Positions 19,043 through 27,115 of a DNA stretch of 64,000 nucleotides are shown here, one piece after another. Below the pieces are notes generated by a model. That model was given only the letters and a program-made list of their open reading frames with translations, was not told the origin of the DNA and searched no databases. Source of the stretch: Burkholderiales bacterium RIFCSPHIGHO2_01_FULL_63_240 (GTDB lineage Bacteria; Pseudomonadota; Gammaproteobacteria; Burkholderiales; Burkholderiaceae_C). How positions within the stretch are numbered: the first letter of the stretch is position 1; each line of letters opens with the position of its first letter. A program made the translations under genes and the position numbers. The stretch spans positions 1 to 64,000 of the forward strand of contig MERU01000010.1 of the NCBI GenBank assembly GCA_001770725.1, in the 5' to 3' direction.

Positions 19043-20035
19043 TCAGGCCTGGGATCGCTCGGTGGGCAGCGGGCGGTCCAGCCCGGTGCCGCCCAGGCCC
19101 TTGGGCAGCGGAAAGCGCACGTGCTCTTCGACGCCCTGCATGCGGCGCACGGACACCGCGCCCATGGCCTTGAGCCTGGCGATGACCTGCTGCACCAGCA
19201 CGTCGGGCGCAGACGCCCCGGCCGTCAGGCCCACGCGCGGGCGGCCTTCGAACCAGGCGTCCTGCAGGTCGCCGGGGCAATCGACCATGTAGGCGGGCGT
19301 GCCCAGGCGCTCGGCGAGCTCGCGCAGGCGGTTGCTGTTGGAGCTGGTGGGGCTGCCCACCACCACGACCACGTCCACCTGCGGCGCCAGCAGCTTGACG
19401 GCGTCCTGGCGGTTCTGTGTGGCGTAGCAAATGTCTTGCTGCTTGGGCTCGCGCACGTTCGGGAAGCGTCGTTTGATGGCTGCCAGGATGGCCGCCGCGT
19501 CGTCCACCGACAGCGTGGTCTGCGTGACCACGGCCAGCATGTCCGGGTTGCTGACGTTCACGCGCTCCACATCGGCCTCGTCCTCGACGAGGTAGATGCC
19601 GTCGTGCAACTGGCCCATGGTGCCTTCGACCTCGGGGTGCCCCTTGTGGCCGATCATCACGAACTCGTAGCCCTCGCGGCGCAGCTTGGCCACCTCGACG
19701 TGCACCTTGGTCACCAGCGGGCAGGTGGCGTCGAACACGTGAAAGCCGCGGGCATCGGCTTCGCGGCGCACTTCCTGGCTGACGCCGTGGGCGCTGAAGA
19801 TGAGGGTGGCGCCCGGCGGCACTTCACCCAGGTCTTCGATGAAGATGGCGCCCTTGGCCTTGAGGTCGTTGACCACGTAGGTGTTGTGCACGATCTCGTG
19901 GCGCACGTAGATGGGCGCGCCGAACTGCGCCAGCGCGCGCTCGACGATCTCGATGGCGCGGTCGACGCCGGCGCAAAAGCCGCGCGGCTCGGCCAGCAGC
20001 ACGTCGTCGACGCGGTGGGGGTCTTGGGCGCTCAT
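19043..20035 (-). CDS. ispH: 4-hydroxy-3-methylbut-2-enyl diphosphate reductase
   Basis: The 330-residue [4Fe-4S] enzyme makes IPP and DMAPP in the last step of the MEP isoprenoid pathway. The three cluster cysteines are visible: Cys21 ([14 protein letters not shown]), Cys105 (DATCPLVTK) and Cys203 ([10 protein letters not shown]). The substrate-binding SSNSNRL is also present. I start at the ATG 20033-20035 ([11 protein letters not shown]); the frame is open further upstream but without family sequence and into fkpB. It is 17 bases downstream of the FKBP gene, the conserved fkpB-ispH pair. Confidence 0.97.
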   Translation of the reverse strand: MSAQDPHRVDDVLLAEPRGFCAGVDRAIEIVERALAQFGAPIYVRHEIVHNTYVVNDLKAKGAIFIEDLGEVPPGATLIFSAHGVSQEVRREADARGFHVFDATCPLVTKVHVEVAKLRREGYEFVMIGHKGHPEVEGTMGQLHDGIYLVEDEADVERVNVSNPDMLAVVTQTTLSVDDAAAILAAIKRRFPNVREPKQQDICYATQNRQDAVKLLAPQVDVVVVVGSPTSSNSNRLRELAERLGTPAYMVDCPGDLQDAWFEGRPRVGLTAGASAPDVLVQQVIARLKAMGAVSVRRMQGVEEHVRFPLPKGLGGTGLDRPLPTERSQA

Positions 20036-20052
20036 GCCTGCTTGCCTCGCGC

Positions 20053-20514
20053 TCAGAGCACACCGATCAGCTGCACCTCGAAGGTGACAGGCTGACCGGC
20101 AAGCGGGTGGTTGAAGTCGAACAGGGCCCATTCGCCGGCCGAGTCCATCTCGCGCACGACGCCAGCGAAGTGCCCGCTGCCATCGGGCGTGGGGAACTGC
20201 ACCACATCCCCCACGTTCCAGGTCTCGTCCGGGTCGCCCAGCTCACGCAGCAGCTTCAAGGCCACGCGCTGGACCATCTCGGGGTTGCGGGGGCCGAAGG
20301 CCTCGCCAGGCTCGAGTTGCAGCGTGGTGCGGGTGCCTTCGGCCAGGCCGAGCAGGCGGGCCTCCAGGGCGGGCGACAGCTCGCCCGAGCCCAGCGACAG
20401 CGTGGCGGGCTTGTCGGTGAAGGTGTTGACCAGGTCGTCGCCGTCCGGGCCTGCCAGGCGGTAGTGCAGGGTCAGGAAGGAACCGGGAGCGACGGTGGGA
20501 GCGGGTGTGGTCAT
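20053..20514 (-). CDS. fkpB: FKBP-type peptidyl-prolyl isomerase, SlpA/FkpB type
   Basis: The 153-residue cytoplasmic isomerase/chaperone has an FKBP fold split by an insert-in-flap domain: [46 protein letters not shown], then a C-terminal [19 protein letters not shown] (the usual NHPLAG motif). It has no signal peptide. The start is the ATG at 20512-20514. Location directly upstream of ispH is conserved in proteobacteria. It is divergent from radC. Confidence 0.92.
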   Translation of the reverse strand: MTTPAPTVAPGSFLTLHYRLAGPDGDDLVNTFTDKPATLSLGSGELSPALEARLLGLAEGTRTTLQLEPGEAFGPRNPEMVQRVALKLLRELGDPDETWNVGDVVQFPTPDGSGHFAGVVREMDSAGEWALFDFNHPLAGQPVTFEVQLIGVL

Positions 20515-20608
20515 GGTGTCACGCCCCACCCTTCAGGAGGATGGGATTCGCGGGGGGTGCAAAACCACAATTTTAGGTTTGAGAACGACACATCGGGGAT
20601 CCCACGCC

Positions 20609-21277
20609 ATGAAAGACCTGCCTGCGGCCCTGAGACCGCGCGAAAAGCTGCTTTCCCTCGGGCCGGCAGCACTGGCCGACGCCGAGCTGCTGGCCCTGCT
20701 GCTGCGCACCGGCCTGCGGGGCCAGGGCGTGCTGCAAATGGCCGAGAACCTGCTGCAGCAGCTGGGTGGCCTGGGCGGGCTGCTGACCTCGTCGGGGCGC
20801 CAGCTGCAGGGCATCAAGGGCCTGGGGCCGGCCAAGCGGGCCGAACTGCTGGCCGTGATGGAGCTCGCGCGCCGTGGGCTGACCGCCGGCCTGCGCGAGG
20901 AACCCGTCTTCACCACCCCGCAGCGCGTCAAGGACTACCTGCAGATGCGCCTGGGCGCCCTGCCCCACGAGGTGTTCGCGGTGCTGTTCCTCGACGCCCA
21001 GCAACGGCTGATCGCCTGCGAGGAGATGTTCAGAGGCACCTTGACGCAGACATCCGTGTACCCCAGGGAGGTCGTCAAGCGCGCTCTGGAGCTCAACACC
21101 GCCAGCGTCATCCTCAGCCACAACCACCCCTCGGGCGTGCTGGAGCCTTCCCGGGCCGACGAATTGCTCACGCAGACCCTCAAATCCAGCCTGCAACTGG
21201 TGGACGTGCGGGTGCTCGACCACGTGGTGGTGGGTCGAACGGGGGCGCTGTCGTTCGCCGAGCGCGGGCTCATGTGA
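20609..21277 (+). CDS. radC: RadC-family JAB domain protein
   Basis: A 222-residue protein with an N-terminal helix-hairpin-helix-like region ([17 protein letters not shown], 67-83) and a C-terminal JAB/MPN metalloprotease-like domain. The metal ligands are in ILSHNHPSG (His171, His173) and Asp184. Length is normal for the family. The name RadC is historical and its role in DNA repair is doubtful. The start at 20609 ([15 protein letters not shown]) is where homology begins. It is divergent from fkpB-ispH. Confidence 0.92.
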   Translation: MKDLPAALRPREKLLSLGPAALADAELLALLLRTGLRGQGVLQMAENLLQQLGGLGGLLTSSGRQLQGIKGLGPAKRAELLAVMELARRGLTAGLREEPVFTTPQRVKDYLQMRLGALPHEVFAVLFLDAQQRLIACEEMFRGTLTQTSVYPREVVKRALELNTASVILSHNHPSGVLEPSRADELLTQTLKSSLQLVDVRVLDHVVVGRTGALSFAERGLM

Positions 21278-21375
21278 CGCGCCCGTGAACCACACAAACG
21301 CCGGCAACAGGGTTGGGGTCGACCCGAGCCGCGTCGCCTCGGGAATGGCCACGGAGTTGTTGTAGGCTTCGGCCC

Positions 21376-22077
21376 GTGAGCCGCTCCACCAAGCCCACCG
21401 CCAAGCCTTCTTCCCACACCACGCTGCGTGACTTCGGTGACCTCAAGCGCGCGCTGGGCAAAGCCGCCAAGGAAGCGGCCGCCCGCGCCGAACAGGAACG
21501 CCAGGAGCGCGCCAAGCGTGAGACCCAGGAGCGCTCGCGTGAAGCCGATGCCGCGCTGTTTAGGCGCCTGGTGGGCCAGGTCAACGGCCTGCCCGACACG
21601 GGCCGGCACGACGCAAACACACCCAAACCTCCGCCCGTGCCAACGCGCCGCCAGGCCGACGAGCAGGAGGTGCTGAAGTCGTCGCTGTCCGACGAGTTCG
21701 ACGTCGAGAGCCTGCTCGAAACCGACGAAAGCCTGTCGTGGCGGCGCCCCGAGCTCGGCATCGACGTGGTGCGCAAACTGCGCCGCGGTGTCTGGGCCTT
21801 GCAAGGCGAGCTCGACCTGCACGGGTTGCGCACCGACGAAGCCAGAGAGCGCCTGTCGCAGTTCCTGCGCGAGGCGCACCTCAAGGGCTGGCGCTGCGTG
21901 CGCGTCGTGCATGGCAAGGGGCTGGGCTCACCGGGCAAACAACCGGTGCTCAAGGACAAGGCCAAGCGCTGGCTGGTTCAAAGCGAGCGCGTGCTGGCCT
22001 TCGTGCAGGCGCGCGCCGACGAAGGTGGCGCCGGGGCGCTGGTGGTGCTGCTGCAATCGGCCACCGGGCCGGCCTGA
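21376..22077 (+). CDS. Smr-domain protein
   Basis: This 233-residue cytoplasmic protein has a charged helical N-terminus (about 15-60, Ala/Glu/Arg-rich) and a C-terminal Smr domain (about 135-225). The domain holds the hallmark ELDLHGLRTDEAR and RVVHGKGLGSPGK motifs of small MutS-related nucleases. Stand-alone Smr proteins of this kind (SmrA/SmrB) are DNA or mRNA endonucleases; SmrB acts on collided ribosomes. The GTG at 21376 is favoured because it starts the conserved N-terminal segment. Which Smr role applies is not clear from sequence. Confidence 0.85.
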   Translation: MSRSTKPTAKPSSHTTLRDFGDLKRALGKAAKEAAARAEQERQERAKRETQERSREADAALFRRLVGQVNGLPDTGRHDANTPKPPPVPTRRQADEQEVLKSSLSDEFDVESLLETDESLSWRRPELGIDVVRKLRRGVWALQGELDLHGLRTDEARERLSQFLREAHLKGWRCVRVVHGKGLGSPGKQPVLKDKAKRWLVQSERVLAFVQARADEGGAGALVVLLQSATGPA

Positions 22078-22094
22078 TTTCAGACGCCCTGTTT

Positions 22095-22526
22095 TCAGAC
22101 GCCCTGGTTGCGCATCCAGTCGGCCGTCTGCATGAACGATTCGCGCAGGCGGGTGGCGAGTTCTGCGTCCACCTGTTCGTCGGCCATGGCCTGTGCCATG
22201 CAGGCCACCCACTGGTCACGCTCCTTGATGCCGATGCGAAACGGCATGTGCCGCGCGCGCAGGCGCGGGTGCCCAAAGCGCTCGATGTAGAGGCTGGGGC
22301 CGCCCAGCCAGCCGCTGAGGAACCAGAAAAGCTTGTCGCGGGCGTTGTCGAGCGAGGGGCCGTGCGCGGCGCGCAGCTCGGTGTAGGCCGGCTCCAGGTC
22401 CATCAGGTCGTAGAAGCGGTCGACGAGGCTGCGCACACGCGCCTCGCCACCCAGCCATTCATAGGCGGTGGCAGGCCGCGCGGCCGTGTCTTGCGAAGCG
22501 GGAGAAGGGTCTTGCAGGTCGGACAT
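22095..22526 (-). CDS. Group II truncated haemoglobin
   Basis: The 143-residue haem protein is a 2-on-2 globin. Typical segments are YEWLGGEARVRSLVDRFYD, LFWFLSGWLGGPSLYIERFGHPRLRARHMPF (containing the Tyr/Gly-rich and proximal-His regions) and a C-terminal ADWMRNQG. Such proteins bind O2, NO or sulfide, with roles in redox or nitrosative stress. The start is the ATG at 22524-22526. It is convergent with the Smr gene (17 bases). Confidence 0.88.
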   Translation of the reverse strand: MSDLQDPSPASQDTAARPATAYEWLGGEARVRSLVDRFYDLMDLEPAYTELRAAHGPSLDNARDKLFWFLSGWLGGPSLYIERFGHPRLRARHMPFRIGIKERDQWVACMAQAMADEQVDAELATRLRESFMQTADWMRNQGV

Positions 22527-22580
22527 GGGCGGCACTCTAGCAGCCAGGCCTCACCCGGGCGCGGCCCGGGGTTTGCTGGC

Positions 22581-23390
22581 TCAGCCGCGCGCCTGCAGAC
22601 GCGTGGCCACCTGCACCACGCCTTGCGCCGCTGCGCTGCCAGGGTGCAGCTCGAGCAGGAGCTGGCGCTTTTGCACCGCTTCGCGCACGCTGCTGTCGAG
22701 CGGGATGTCGCCCAGGAAAGAAAGCTTGGGCGAGGTGCCGTTGGGGCCCTGCACGAAGCGCTCGACCACCTGCTGGAGCTGGTTGCAGATGGCCCGACCA
22801 TCGCCGGAGCGGGTCACCTGGTTGACCACCAGGTGCAGCTGCTCGCGGTTTTGCTGAGCCGACAGCACCTTGATGGTGGCGTAGGCGTCGGTCATGGAGG
22901 TGGGCTCGGGGGTGGCCACCACGATGACCTCGTGGGCCATGGACACCGCGTACAGCACCACGTCGGAGATGCCGGCGCCGGTGTCGATCAGCACCACGTC
23001 AAAGCGCGGCTTGACCGCCTCGAAGATGCGCATGAGCTGGTCGCGCACCTCGGGCGTCAGGCGTGAATATTCCACGAGACCGGAGCCGGCCAGCAGCACA
23101 TGAAAGCCGCCGGGCGCAGGCAGGATGGCCTCTTCGAGCTCGGCCTTGCCCGTGAACACGTCGTGCAACGTGATCTTGGGGTAGAGGTTGAGCACCACGT
23201 CGAGGTTGGCCAGGCCCAGGTCGGCGTCCAGCACCAGCACCTTCAGGCCCTGACGGGTCAAGGCGGCGGCCAGGTTGGCGCTGAAGAAGGTCTTGCCCAC
23301 GCCGCCCTTGCCGCTGGTGATGGCAACCGTGCGGGCAAGGCGAGTCGTCGTCGCGCTGGGGGTGGTTTCGGGGGCGGTCATGAGCTCCAT
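22581..23390 (-). CDS. MinD/ParA-family ATPase, FlhG/YlxH-like
   Basis: This 269-residue P-loop ATPase has SGKGGVGKTFFSANLA (deviant Walker A), VLVLDADLGLANLDVVLNL and FDVVLIDTGAGISDVV. The GLANLDV segment and the lack of a clear C-terminal membrane-targeting helix favour the FlhG/YlxH flagellar-number regulator over the division MinD. Start codons ATGATG at 23388-23393 overlap the stop of the upstream diguanylate cyclase (TGA 23390-23392), so expression is coupled. Chemotaxis genes lie next door on the other strand, supporting a motility role; flhF is not in the window. Confidence 0.8.
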   Translation of the reverse strand: MELMTAPETTPSATTTRLARTVAITSGKGGVGKTFFSANLAAALTRQGLKVLVLDADLGLANLDVVLNLYPKITLHDVFTGKAELEEAILPAPGGFHVLLAGSGLVEYSRLTPEVRDQLMRIFEAVKPRFDVVLIDTGAGISDVVLYAVSMAHEVIVVATPEPTSMTDAYATIKVLSAQQNREQLHLVVNQVTRSGDGRAICNQLQQVVERFVQGPNGTSPKLSFLGDIPLDSSVREAVQKRQLLLELHPGSAAAQGVVQVATRLQARG

Positions 23391-24151
23391 CATTCCGGTG
23401 TTTTCGGCAGGTCGAGCTCAATTCCTGAGGCCTCATTGGCATCAGTTGAAGTGAGACCGGCGAAGAGCATGCCTTTTTCCTCGGCGCTGACCACCGTCAG
23501 GGGTGGCATGTCGAGGCAGGTGCGGTTGCGGCCCTCGGCCTTGGCGCGGTAGAGCTGCTGGTCGGCGCGCTCGGACCACAGGCTGGCCGACGAGCGCACC
23601 CAGGGCGGCGCGAACGCACCACCCAGGCTGACGGTGACGTGCAGGGCCTGGCCACCGACGATCACCGCCGGGCACATGGCCACTTTCTGGCGGATGCGCT
23701 CGGCCACGGTCTGACCAAAGGCGGGCGGGCAGTTGGGCAGGATGATGGCGAATTCCTCGCCGCCAACGCGGGCCACCAGGTCCATGGGGCGAACGCAATC
23801 CTGCAGGCAATGGGCAACGGTCTGGATGACGACGTCTCCTGCGGCGTGGCCGTGGGTGTCGTTGACCTTCTTGAAGTGGTCGATGTCGGCCAGCAGCAGC
23901 AGCGCCGGCTCGCCGATGCGGGCAACGCGGTCGACCTCGCGGGCGATGGCGGCCTCGAACTGGCGGCGGTTGCTCAAACCCGTGAGGGCGTCGCGGCTGG
24001 ACACCTCGCACAGGCCATCGATGACGGCCTGCAACCACGTGGTCGACCCCGGGGGCGCATCGGGCGGCGGCTGCCAACCAGCCTGTGCCAGCAGGCTCAG
24101 GGCGGTTTCGAGGCGCAGATCAGACAGCGCCTCGATGGGGCCGGCTGCCAC
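23390..24151 (-). CDS. Diguanylate cyclase (GGDEF)
   Basis: This 253-residue protein has a short N-terminal region of unknown fold (1-50) and a GGDEF domain (about 53-215). It has LTGLSNRRQF, the metal-binding LLADIDHFKKVND, the active-site GGEEF (130-134) and an intact inhibitory RxxD (RPMD, 121-124). It should synthesise c-di-GMP and be product-inhibited. No transmembrane or sensory domain is present, so it is cytoplasmic. It is coupled to the FlhG-like gene by overlap, pairing second-messenger output with flagellar control. Confidence 0.9.
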   Translation of the reverse strand: MAAGPIEALSDLRLETALSLLAQAGWQPPPDAPPGSTTWLQAVIDGLCEVSSRDALTGLSNRRQFEAAIAREVDRVARIGEPALLLLADIDHFKKVNDTHGHAAGDVVIQTVAHCLQDCVRPMDLVARVGGEEFAIILPNCPPAFGQTVAERIRQKVAMCPAVIVGGQALHVTVSLGGAFAPPWVRSSASLWSERADQQLYRAKAEGRNRTCLDMPPLTVVSAEEKGMLFAGLTSTDANEASGIELDLPKTPE

Positions 24152-24378
24152 GCCCGGGGAGGCGAGGTCGATGAGAGCGATGGCGGTTCTCCGGATGACA
24201 ACATGGGAACTGCGTTCAGTCTAGCAGCCAGCCCCTGCGCCTAACGTGGATGAAAGCCGGGATTTCGGCCCATATCGTGCAGTCGGACCGCCCCAGGCGC
24301 GGCAAGCTCAAGGTTCCCCCGGCCCTGTCCGATAAGCAGGAATGGGCCACCGTCGGCTCGCGACCTCTTCATGCCACG

Positions 24379-25218
24379 ATGATCTCCACCGCCGAAGCCC
24401 CGAGCATGTCCGTGGACCGAGAGTTCACCTTCACCACGCGCGATTTCGCACGCGTGCGCTCCCTGATCTACGACCGCGCGGGCATCAGCCTGCACGAAGG
24501 CAAGCAGGCGATGGTCTACAGCCGCCTGTCGCGCCGACTGCGCGACACCGGCTACTCGTCCTTCGAGTCCTACCTGCAGTGGCTGGAGCAAAGCCCCAGC
24601 CAGCCGGAGTGGCAGGAATTCGTGAACTGCCTCACGACCAACCTGACGTCCTTCTTCCGCGAAGAGCACCATTTCCACATGCTGACCGACTGGCTCAAGG
24701 CCCGAGGCAGCAAGCCCACCCGCATCTGGTGCTGCGCGGCGTCCACCGGCGAAGAGCCCTATTCCCTGGCCATGACCGTTGCCGAGACGCTGGGCCTGCA
24801 CGCGCCGGTGAAGATCTTCTGCAGCGACATCGACACCAACGTGCTGACCACCGCCTCGCGCGGCGTGTACGACGCCAATTCGCGCGGGCTGTCGCCGCAG
24901 CGGCTGCGCAACTTCTTCCTCAAGGGCAAGGGCGCCCACGAGGGCAGCATCCGCGTCAAGCCCGAGCTCGCCCGCTTCGTCGAGTTCCGCCCCTTCAACC
25001 TGATGCAGACCAACTGGCAGCTGGGCGAGGCCTTCGATGTCGTTTTCTGCCGCAACGTGATGATCTATTTCGATGGCCCGACGCAGCGCAAGGTGCTCGA
25101 GCGCATCCATGCCGTGATGAAACCGGGCGGCATGCTGTACGTGGGCCATTCCGAGAACTTCACCGATTCACGGGACCTCTTCCTCCTGCGGGGCAAGACG
25201 GTCTACGACAGGGTTTGA
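24379..25218 (+). CDS. cheR: Chemotaxis protein methyltransferase
   Basis: This 279-residue SAM-dependent enzyme methylates glutamates of chemoreceptors. It has the N-terminal CheR helical domain (FARVRSLIYDRAGISLHEGKQ), the LTTNLTSFFREEHHF segment, the SAM site WCCAASTGEEPYSLAM, and a late DVVFCRNVMIYFD. Length matches the family. The ATG at 24379 is chosen over a long upstream open frame lacking family sequence. It leads the cheR-cheD-cheB unit, with 26 bases to cheD. Confidence 0.95.
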   Translation: MISTAEAPSMSVDREFTFTTRDFARVRSLIYDRAGISLHEGKQAMVYSRLSRRLRDTGYSSFESYLQWLEQSPSQPEWQEFVNCLTTNLTSFFREEHHFHMLTDWLKARGSKPTRIWCCAASTGEEPYSLAMTVAETLGLHAPVKIFCSDIDTNVLTTASRGVYDANSRGLSPQRLRNFFLKGKGAHEGSIRVKPELARFVEFRPFNLMQTNWQLGEAFDVVFCRNVMIYFDGPTQRKVLERIHAVMKPGGMLYVGHSENFTDSRDLFLLRGKTVYDRV

Positions 25219-25244
25219 CAGGCACCGCCAGCAAGGACTTCCCG

Positions 25245-25940
25245 ATGATCAGCACCTCGTCCCTGGGCGCACCGCGCGCTGGATCTGCACCACCCGTCAT
25301 GGGCCTGCAGGCCAACCGCACCGAGCGACTGACCCGCCTGAAATCGCGCATCGCCAAGCCAGGCGAGGCCTCTTTCTTTTTCTTCGATGCGCACTTCCAG
25401 TCCGAGGCCGTGAAGGTGCTGCCTGGCGAGTACTTCGTGTTCAACGAAGACATGCTCATCATGACCACGCTGGGCTCGTGCATCGCCACCTGCCTGTGGG
25501 ACCGCCAGGCCAAGATCGGCGGCATGAACCACTTCATGCTGCCCGACAACGGCGGTGGCGCCAGCGACTCGGGCCGCTACGGTTCGTACGCGATGGAGCT
25601 GCTGATCAACGAGATGCTGAAGATGGGCGCCTCGCGCCTGACGATGGAGGCCAAGGTCTTCGGCGGCGGCGCCGTCATCAGCGGCATGAACACCATCAAC
25701 GTGGGCGAGCGCAACACCGCCTTCGTGATGGACTACCTCAAGACCGAGCGCATCCCCGTGGTGTCCAAGGACGTGCTGGAGATCTACCCGCGCAAGGTCT
25801 GCTTCCTGCCCCACAGCGGCAAGGCGATGGTCAAACGCCTGGCCCCCACCAACCCGGACGCGATCATCCAGCAAGAGCGCGCCGCGGCTCAGAAGGTCGT
25901 ACCCGTGGCCTCCAGCGGTGGCTCGATCGACCTGTTCTGA
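25245..25940 (+). CDS. cheD: Chemoreceptor glutamine deamidase
   Basis: This 231-residue CheD deamidates receptor glutamines. The catalytic Cys lies in LGSCIATCLWD and the His in GGMNHFMLPD, with later VFGGGAVISG and VGERNTAFV. The N-terminal 60 residues are an extension that may be over-called, since an internal ATG at MGLQANR also fits. It lies between cheR and cheB, the common betaproteobacterial order. Confidence 0.93.
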   Translation: MISTSSLGAPRAGSAPPVMGLQANRTERLTRLKSRIAKPGEASFFFFDAHFQSEAVKVLPGEYFVFNEDMLIMTTLGSCIATCLWDRQAKIGGMNHFMLPDNGGGASDSGRYGSYAMELLINEMLKMGASRLTMEAKVFGGGAVISGMNTINVGERNTAFVMDYLKTERIPVVSKDVLEIYPRKVCFLPHSGKAMVKRLAPTNPDAIIQQERAAAQKVVPVASSGGSIDLF

Positions 25941-25958
25941 GACACGGAGACAAACAAC

Positions 25959-27086
25959 ATGGCCAAGACACGCGTGGTGGTGGTGGACGACTCCGCCCTG
26001 GTGCGCAGCATGCTCACCGAGATCATCAACCGGCAACCCGACATGGAATGCATCGGCGCCGCGGCCGACCCCCTGGTGGCGCGCGAGATGATCCGCAACC
26101 TCAACCCCGACGTCATCACCCTGGACGTGGAGATGCCCCGCATGGACGGCATCGACTTCCTGTCCAAGCTGATGCGCCTGCGCCCGATGCCGGTGGTGAT
26201 GGTCTCGACGCTGACCGAACGCGGCGCCGAGGTCACGCTCAAGGCGCTGGAGCTTGGCGCCATCGACTTCGTGGCCAAGCCCAAGATCGGCGTGGCCGAT
26301 GGCCTGCGTCAGCTCTCGGACGACATCACCGACAAGATCCGCGTGGCCTCGAAGGCGCGCATCCACCGCCTGGCGCCGGCCGCAGGAACCACCAGCGCCG
26401 CCGCTGCTGGTGCACGTCCCGCGGGTGCACCCGGTGCGGCAGCAGCCCCCAAGCCCGTCGCGGCCACGCCCTTGCTGGGTCGGCTGTCCACCGAAAAACT
26501 CATCTTCATCGGCGCCTCCACGGGCGGCACCGAGGCCACCAAGGACGTGCTCATCGGCCTGCCCGCCGACTCGCCCGCGGTGGTCATCACCCAGCACATG
26601 CCGCCCGGCTTCACGCGCAACTACGCCGCCCGCCTGGACGGCCTGTGCAAGATCAGCGTGCGCGAAGCCAGCGATGGCGAGCGCATCCTGCCCGGCCACG
26701 CCTACATCGCACCGGGTGGCATGCACCTGAGCGTGGAGCGCTCGGGCGCCAACTACATCGCACGCGTGCAGGACGGTGACCCGGTCAACCGCCACAAGCC
26801 CAGCGTGGAGGTGCTGTTCAAGTCCGCCGCCCGCGTGGTGGGGCCCAACGCCATCGGCATCATGCTCACGGGCATGGGCGCGGACGGCGCCAAGGCCATG
26901 CGCGAGATGAAGGACGCCGGCGCCTACTGCGTGGCCCAGGACGAGGCCAGCTGCGTGGTCTTCGGCATGCCGCGCGAAGCCATCAACGCAGGCGCGGTGC
27001 AGGAAGTGCTGCCGCTGAGCAAGATCTCGCAGCACGTGCTCGACCACCTGCGGGCCACCGTGGGCCAGGCGCTCAGCCGGGTCTGA
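25959..27086 (+). CDS. cheB: Chemotaxis response regulator and protein-glutamate methylesterase
   Basis: A 375-residue protein: a receiver domain (Asp10/Asp11, phospho-Asp56, KPK lysine), an Ala/Pro-rich linker (about 138-175), and a methylesterase domain with the catalytic triad Ser187 ([10 protein letters not shown]), His213 (TQHMPPGFT) and Asp309 (GMGADGA). It removes methyl groups from chemoreceptors and opposes CheR. It ends the che segment, 18 bases after cheD. Confidence 0.97.
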   Translation: MAKTRVVVVDDSALVRSMLTEIINRQPDMECIGAAADPLVAREMIRNLNPDVITLDVEMPRMDGIDFLSKLMRLRPMPVVMVSTLTERGAEVTLKALELGAIDFVAKPKIGVADGLRQLSDDITDKIRVASKARIHRLAPAAGTTSAAAAGARPAGAPGAAAAPKPVAATPLLGRLSTEKLIFIGASTGGTEATKDVLIGLPADSPAVVITQHMPPGFTRNYAARLDGLCKISVREASDGERILPGHAYIAPGGMHLSVERSGANYIARVQDGDPVNRHKPSVEVLFKSAARVVGPNAIGIMLTGMGADGAKAMREMKDAGAYCVAQDEASCVVFGMPREAINAGAVQEVLPLSKISQHVLDHLRATVGQALSRV

Positions 27087-27115
27087 CGCAGCGGCGGTGC
27101 CGCCCCCTCATCGGG

